From contig DKYT01000004.1 of NCBI GenBank assembly GCA_002492465.1, positions 66,719 to 130,718 of the forward strand: a stretch of DNA of 64,000 nucleotides, given 5' to 3'. Source of the stretch: Lachnospiraceae bacterium UBA7093. Its GTDB lineage: Bacteria; Bacillota; Clostridia; Lachnospirales; Lachnospiraceae. The notes below the pieces were generated by a model. It saw nothing but the letters and a program-made list of their open reading frames with translations, was not told where the DNA came from and ran no database searches. Positions within the stretch are counted from its first letter, which is position 1; every line of letters starts with the position of its first letter. Of this stretch, positions 59,928 through 64,000 are shown piece after piece. A program made the translations under genes and the position numbers.

Positions 59928-60530
59928 ATGGGAGCAAAAGGGGATAGGACAAAACAGGCTATCATGGAAAAGGCGTATGGGCTGTTTGCGGAAAAGGGCT
60001 TTAAAGAAGTTACCATGAAAGATATCTGTGAACGGACAGGGCTTAGCCGTGGAGGATTGTATCGCCATTATGAAAGCACTGAACAGATTTTTTTGGAAAT
60101 CGTGAATGCCTTTTCCGATCAGCAGAAAAACGAAGTATTTACGAAAATGGAGCGGCACATTTCAGCTGCTGTGATATTGGAGGAACTTCTTTCAAGATAT
60201 GCAAGTGAAATGATGGACTGCGAAAATTCTCTTAGCCTCGCTATCTGCGAATTCTATAGTAATCCGGCGATTTCTAAAGAGGACAATTCCGTAAAAAGGC
60301 AGTATGAAATTTCAAAGTCAACATGGGTACAACTTATCAATTATGGAATAAGCAGGAAAGAATTTAACCGGGTAAACCCGGAAGCAGTTTTTAATGTAAT
60401 CGTATTTGCTTATCAGGGAGTACGAATGTACAGCAAGCTGATGAAAATAGACCATGCTATTCCCACTCAAATAATGTACGAAATAAAAAAGCTTTTATTG
60501 CCGGAGGAGACCTTATGGAGGTTAATATGA
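59928..60530 (+). CDS. TetR/AcrR family transcriptional regulator
   Basis: This 200-aa protein has the TetR HTH at the N-terminus (AIMEKAYGLFAEKGFKEVTM, then ICERTGLSRGGLYRHYES) and a helical ligand domain. ATG 59928 follows GGAAGAGGTGAC. It overlaps the acetyltransferase gene by 4 bp, so it probably controls that gene and itself through the twin operators upstream. The ligand is unknown. Confidence 0.88.
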   Translation: MGAKGDRTKQAIMEKAYGLFAEKGFKEVTMKDICERTGLSRGGLYRHYESTEQIFLEIVNAFSDQQKNEVFTKMERHISAAVILEELLSRYASEMMDCENSLSLAICEFYSNPAISKEDNSVKRQYEISKSTWVQLINYGISRKEFNRVNPEAVFNVIVFAYQGVRMYSKLMKIDHAIPTQIMYEIKKLLLPEETLWRLI

Positions 60531-61051
60531 AAAATGATATTGTTTTGGTAAGACCCACTTTAGAACAAAAGGAAAAAGCCCTTGCATATCGCAGGGAGCA
60601 TTTTCAACATGGAGAAGAGATTATCTGTGGAAGCGAGCTCTTTGACAAGACAGAAAGCTATGAGGAATGGTTATCTTCTGTAACGCTGAACACCAATCCC
60701 AAAACGGTAAATGAAAATTGGGTAGTTACAGATACTTTTTTTGCAGTGAGAAAAAGTGACGATAAGATAATCGGAATGATCGATTTAAGGCATACATTGA
60801 ATGAATTTTTGAAGGATTTAGGGAATTGCGGATATAGCGTACGTCCATCTGAAAGAAAAAAGGGATATGCAACAGAAATGCTATGTCAACTTCTCCAAGT
60901 GGCGAAAGAAGCAGAAATGAAAGAACTTCATATATCCGTTGAAAAAGATAATACAGCGTCAATAAGAGTGATACAAAAAAATGGCGGTGTGTATGAACGG
61001 AGCTTTTCCTTTGAAAATGAAACGGCAGATATTTATAGAATTGTTTTATAA
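60527..61051 (+). CDS. GNAT family N-acetyltransferase
   Basis: This 174-aa protein has the GNAT fold with the acetyl-CoA loop in VRPSERKKGYATEMLCQLLQ and the later strand HISVEKDNTASIRVIQKNGG. It begins MKNDIVLVRPTLEQKEKAL. ATG 60527 follows TGGAGG; an ATG at 60515 is an alternative. Such enzymes acetylate antibiotics, polyamines or protein N-termini; the substrate is not readable. Confidence 0.88.
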   Translation: MKNDIVLVRPTLEQKEKALAYRREHFQHGEEIICGSELFDKTESYEEWLSSVTLNTNPKTVNENWVVTDTFFAVRKSDDKIIGMIDLRHTLNEFLKDLGNCGYSVRPSERKKGYATEMLCQLLQVAKEAEMKELHISVEKDNTASIRVIQKNGGVYERSFSFENETADIYRIVL

Positions 61052-61241
61052 CTCCATTTTCGAAATTGTTTGGGTGGGAGAAGCCGGAAGAACAGGTGCT
61101 GAGGGCAGAGCTTAAATGCCTTTATAGGTCAAGGCATAGTTTAGTGATGCTTCCAATAAGGGAAATGGATAGTGGAATCCAAACACTGGCGAGTTCTATG
61201 GATGGTTTACTGGTAAGCAAGATTTATTATAGGAGGGTTAG

Positions 61242-61313
61242 ATGGAAAAATCAGCTTGGCTGCTGATTTTGTCACATGGCTTTTTGTGCCGGCGCGTCAC
61301 AAATAAACCCTAA
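61242..61313 (+). CDS. Possible 23-aa leader peptide over the structured element
   Basis: AGGAGG at 61231-61236 precedes an ATG that opens 23 codons, MEKSAWLLILSHGFLCRRVT then NKP and TAA. It runs through hairpins H0 and H1 of the structured element. Translation would disrupt these hairpins, as in attenuation leaders. In copy A the matching frame reads on without a stop, so conservation is limited. Treat as tentative. Confidence 0.3.
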   Translation: MEKSAWLLILSHGFLCRRVTNKP

Positions 61314-61380
61314 TGGCAGACACAAATTTGAGATTTGTGGTGCCCCTTCGCGTAAACGCTCCGGAATGGAGATCAGGATG
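61246..61380 (+). promoter_or_regulatory. Structured leader element, copy B
   Basis: Copy B of the leader seen at 3878-4010. Hairpin H0 pairs 61247-61255 with 61262-61270 (AAAATCAGC/GCTGATTTT). H1 pairs 61283-61288 with 61298-61303 around loop CCGGCGCGT. H2 pairs 61321-61327 with 61333-61339 around TTGAG, extended by GGCA/TGCC. ACGCTCCGG at 61356-61364 is complementary to the H1 loop at 8 of 9 positions and precedes the in-frame ATGGAGATCAGGATG. Length from H0 to start codon matches copy A within 2 nt. The preceding region 61052-61230 holds no convincing gene. Confidence 0.7.
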
Positions 61381-61755
61381 ATAGATATAGTAGATATACT
61401 TTTGGAGTATTATAATAAGGGAATGTCAAATGGCTTAATTATTTATTTGCAGGGACTTTCTTCTAAAGATATACGAGTTGTGGTAATAGAGATATTAGGA
61501 TGGCTAAAACTGGAACACAAACGTAAATTATGGATGGAGGAAGGTAAAAAAACAAAGTTAAAACCATTGATACTTAATTATAATTATATATGGTGCAAAA
61601 ATTTGAAAGAAATGGTTGAGAAAGAGCCTTTGTTTAAGCAATATTTTTATATAGAAGGCAATGAATTCAACTTTTTACCCAGCATTACAGAGGATGTTCG
61701 TAAAAAAGCTAGAGAAAAAGCATTTAATTATTATAATCCGCAAAAAAGGAGTTAA
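61378..61755 (+). CDS. Hypothetical protein downstream of the structured leader
   Basis: This 125-aa protein begins MIDIVDILLEYYNKGMSNGL. It is soluble, basic, rich in Lys and Tyr, and mostly helical (VVVIEILGWLKLEHKRKLWM). No family is recognised. ATG 61378 follows GGAG and closes the structured leader; an in-frame ATG at 61366 belongs to the shared start motif. Base composition is AT-richer than the surrounding housekeeping genes, which suggests a transferred or fast-evolving gene. Confidence 0.6.
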   Translation: MIDIVDILLEYYNKGMSNGLIIYLQGLSSKDIRVVVIEILGWLKLEHKRKLWMEEGKKTKLKPLILNYNYIWCKNLKEMVEKEPLFKQYFYIEGNEFNFLPSITEDVRKKAREKAFNYYNPQKRS

Positions 61756-61789
61756 ATATATAAACAAATAACAATAAAATGCAAATAGC

Positions 61790-61817
61790 TTGACAAATCA
61801 TCTGCCTTTTTTAGGAT
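61790..61817 (+). promoter_or_regulatory. Candidate promoter of the small membrane protein
   Basis: TTGACA at 61790-61795, a 16-bp spacer and TAGGAT at 61812-61817. A second possible -10 (TATGAT) lies nearer the gene at about 61864. Confidence 0.4.
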
Positions 61818-61905
61818 CAACAACTACAGATGGAAAATTAATAGAAATATAAATACGATTGTGGTATGATAGCGGCAGTACAAATTTGCAGGGAGAGTTG
61901 AAGAT

Positions 61906-62238
61906 ATGCTGGAGAGGATTGTCATGTGTGTATGTTGTATCATGTGTTCTATTCCATTTCTTATTTTTTCATTATTTGACAAAGATAGCGGGTTAACGCC
62001 GATACCATTTTGGAGTGGCAGTGAGAATAATTTGAAGAAGCAATTAAAAGACATCAAGGGGTACAATGCAGAAATGGCAATTATTTATAAAAAATACGCC
62101 ATGGCTTTTGGAGCTGCGGCGATTGGTTCGCTGATTTATCCTTTGATTGGTATTGTTACTTTAGTATTTAATTGCACTGTTGGCATTTATCTTGTTTATA
62201 AGAAATATAAGCTAATCGTAAAAAGATATAGCATATAA
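61906..62238 (+). CDS. Small membrane protein of unknown function
   Basis: This 110-aa protein has two hydrophobic segments, residues about 5-24 (IVMCVCCIMCSIPFLIFSLF) and 68-97 (FGAAAIGSLIYPLIGIVTLV onward), separated by a charged 40-residue loop. It ends in a basic tail. The ribosome site is GGGAGAGTTGAAGAT. The gene is AT-rich, and no family is recognised. Confidence 0.6.
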   Translation: MLERIVMCVCCIMCSIPFLIFSLFDKDSGLTPIPFWSGSENNLKKQLKDIKGYNAEMAIIYKKYAMAFGAAAIGSLIYPLIGIVTLVFNCTVGIYLVYKKYKLIVKRYSI

Positions 62239-62354
62239 ATAAAAATTTTCAATGAAATATTTGATTTTTCAGATAAGGTGTCCGAGGAGAACAGGAAAAG
62301 TTTATGTCACAGCGGCACTTATTGGGAAGTATGTGTGAGCGTCTATTTTGATGG

Positions 62355-62383
62355 TTGACATAATTTGGGGAATATAGTAATGT
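62355..62383 (+). promoter_or_regulatory. Candidate promoter of the secreted glucosaminidase-like gene
   Basis: TTGACA at 62355-62360, 17 bp, TAATGT at 62378-62383. The promoter is framed by the inverted repeat GTTGAC/GTCAAC (62354-62359 and 62393-62398), a possible operator. Confidence 0.5.
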
Positions 62384-62429
62384 GGATTACGTCAACAGTC
62401 GAAAAACAGATGAGAATGCAGGGGTACGA

Positions 62430-64000
62430 ATGAGGAAGAGAAGAGGCGTTTTAACATTTACATTGAGTATGATCGTTCTGCTGGTATTTGGCAGGGCGAT
62501 TTATGCTGCAGAGCTGGGAGAAGGTGTAGAAGATACTGTTCCGGTACAAAGTGAAGAGGTACAGGGAACAGAAACGCCTGAAGAAGATGATATAGAAGAC
62601 TCCCTGGGGGAAGAAGATCCCACAGAAGAAGGGGCGATGACAGGAGAAGAAGTCCCTGATACAGGAGAAGCCTCGGATGGGGAGGAAAACCCGTATCCGG
62701 AGGAGGATGATGCATCCGGCATTGATCCGGAAATGCAGGAGTACATAAAGGAAGCACAGGATGCCCTCAGCGAAATTGCAGGGCAGGAATCTGTGATGGC
62801 GTTGATTTACCTCTGCGATGATTATGGGGTGAAGAAGACGCCTGATATGGATAGTGAAGAGGTAGTGAGAGTGCCTTCAGGAGCCACTGCGCTGATCAAA
62901 GGGGTTGAGGTAGACCAGGACTATAATATCTGGTATCAGATCTCTGTTGAACAGAACGGAACGACTTATATGGGGTATGTGGATCGTACTTATCTTGCTT
63001 ATTCCAATGAGGTTTTTACAGAATGGGAGAATACTTATTTTCCCCAGATTGCCATGTATGCTTCTTTTGGGTCAGGTTATCCGGATATTGAGCAATTTCC
63101 GGCATCCTATGAAAATAAGCTGATGCAGTTGAAGCAGAAGCATCCAAACTGGATTTTTGTCAGACAGAATACAGGGCTGGACTGGAAAAAGGTAGTGAAC
63201 AATGAAAACCGTGAGGAGAGAAGCCTGATCAGTGCAAAGACAGAAGCAGCCTACCGTGTGGATTATCATAGTCCGGGATGGTACTATGCCTCAGAGGCAG
63301 CGATCGAATATTACTTAGATCCCAGGAACTTTTTGGATGAAACCAGAATTTTTCAATTTGAACAGTTGACCTATAATCCTTCCTATCATTCAAAGGCGGC
63401 GGTTCAGAATATTTTGAATAATACTTTTATGAAAGGGGCTCTGCCTGGAGCAGGAATGACTTATGCGGATGCTTTCTTTCAGACGGGGGTGGCGCTTAGA
63501 GTCAGTCCCTTCCATCTTGCCTGTCGTGTTTATCAGGAACAGGGGGAAGGAAAGTCGCCGTTGATTTCCGGAAATTATGATACGGTTCCGGCGTACGTAG
63601 GATATTATAATTATTTTAATATAGGAGCTTCTGGCAATACGACGAAAGCGGTAGTGGAATCCGGACTTGCAAGAGCTGTTAAGGAAGGATGGAATTCACC
63701 CTATGCCTCTATTAAAGGGGGATCGGCAATCTTATCAAAGAATTATATTCTGAGAGGGCAGGATACCCTCTATCTGCAAAAATTTGATGTGGATGCAAGC
63801 GACGGTACCTTATATACCCATCAGTATATGCAGAATATTATGGCGCCTTACTCGGAATCACAAATGGTAAAGACGGCTTACAGCAAGGTGAGCGCTTTAG
63901 ACAACCCCTTTGTTTTTAAGATTCCTGTTTATTTGAATATGCCTGAAACGGCATGCCCGGTTCCAAGCCAGGTAGTGAAACCCACAGCAAAGCCGACGGC
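62430..64000 (+). CDS. Secreted SH3/glucosaminidase-like cell-wall protein (3'-truncated by window)
   Basis: The frame is open to the window end; 523 codons are visible. It begins with a signal peptide (MRKRRGVLTFTLSMIVLLVF, to IYAAE), then a very acidic Glu/Asp-rich stretch (residues about 28-95), an SH3-like module (about 140-190, WYQISVEQNGTTYMGYVDRT), and a region like N-acetylglucosaminidase domains (NTFMKGALPGAGMTYADAFF, then GNYDTVPAYVGYYNYFNIGA). It probably trims peptidoglycan. The last visible residues start a Pro/Thr/Lys-rich linker (VVKPTAKPTA), so more domains follow. The ribosome site is weak (AGGGG). Confidence 0.8.
   Translation, partial: MRKRRGVLTFTLSMIVLLVFGRAIYAAELGEGVEDTVPVQSEEVQGTETPEEDDIEDSLGEEDPTEEGAMTGEEVPDTGEASDGEENPYPEEDDASGIDPEMQEYIKEAQDALSEIAGQESVMALIYLCDDYGVKKTPDMDSEEVVRVPSGATALIKGVEVDQDYNIWYQISVEQNGTTYMGYVDRTYLAYSNEVFTEWENTYFPQIAMYASFGSGYPDIEQFPASYENKLMQLKQKHPNWIFVRQNTGLDWKKVVNNENREERSLISAKTEAAYRVDYHSPGWYYASEAAIEYYLDPRNFLDETRIFQFEQLTYNPSYHSKAAVQNILNNTFMKGALPGAGMTYADAFFQTGVALRVSPFHLACRVYQEQGEGKSPLISGNYDTVPAYVGYYNYFNIGASGNTTKAVVESGLARAVKEGWNSPYASIKGGSAILSKNYILRGQDTLYLQKFDVDASDGTLYTHQYMQNIMAPYSESQMVKTAYSKVSALDNPFVFKIPVYLNMPETACPVPSQVVKPTAKPT

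Noticed and set aside
61066..61266. Frame of about 66 codons between the acetyltransferase and the structured leader
   Set aside because: No ribosome site at its start and no recognisable family; the region is treated as intergenic, possibly with decayed sequence.

Overview
The window looks like a chromosomal stretch of a spore-forming, anaerobic Clostridia member, most likely a Lachnospiraceae species. It carries sporulation genes (spoVAA, spoVAB, spoVAE, an alpha/beta SASP, spoIIAA-spoIIAB-sigF) and AddAB instead of RecBCD. The tig-clpP-clpX-lon-engB order is typical of Clostridia. Strong GGAGG ribosome sites, purine-rich coding strands and a Gram-positive style of regulation (T-box, TPP riboswitch) fit as well. 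Almost every gene is on the + strand, so this is probably one replichore. No rRNA, tRNA or CRISPR array was seen.

Layout. 1-6.4 kb: a truncated GAF/HD-GYP c-di-GMP phosphodiesterase, then envelope proteins (polytopic membrane protein, secreted protein, FecR-domain protein, EEP hydrolase). 6.4-7.6 kb: spoVAA-spoVAB behind a textbook SigG-type promoter. 7.6-9.4 kb: an inserted AbiE-like regulator/nucleotidyltransferase toxin-antitoxin pair. 9.4-17 kb: ridA, a shikimate kinase, a DMT transporter, a GH31 glucosidase, an isolated spoVAE with its own SigG-type promoter, an aminopeptidase P and a HAD phosphatase. 17-24 kb: addB-addA. 24-28.2 kb: an ECF transporter (S, A-A fusion, T), then a TPP riboswitch and thiT. 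28.3-31.4 kb: malQ with a LacI regulator and a CYTH protein. 31.6-34.2 kb: DJ-1, CBS, greA, SASP and an orphan ECF S protein. 34.3-44.7 kb: tig, clpP, clpX, lon, engB, a YtvI-like protein, a D-2-hydroxyacid dehydrogenase, truA, a VanZ-like and a DUF308 protein. 44.7-46.4 kb: a GH13 glucosidase. 46.4-50.2 kb: a MerR regulator and a VIT/VWA surface protein followed by an exosortase. 50.2-57.8 kb: T-box-valS, a FapA-like protein, folC, a 48-aa ORF and a zinc-ribbon/TPR protein. 57.9-59.4 kb: spoIIA operon. 59.5-64 kb: a MITE-like palindrome, TetR-GNAT, two small unknown genes and the start of a secreted glucosaminidase-like protein.

Two signals stand out. First, a roughly 130-nt element occurs twice (upstream of the FecR gene and of a small unknown gene 57 kb away). 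Its hairpins have covarying stems, and a 9-nt hairpin loop is complementary to a segment beside the start codon. It looks like a structured, possibly regulatory or mobile, RNA leader. Second, an exosortase sits next to one VIT/VWA protein with a matching C-terminal anchor. That pair has its own promoter with three direct repeats at an exact 22-bp period, a base composition unlike its neighbours, and a decayed MITE arm forming the exosortase C-terminus. It looks like an acquired dedicated surface-processing system.

All functional names come from motif and family recognition by eye; no database search was run.
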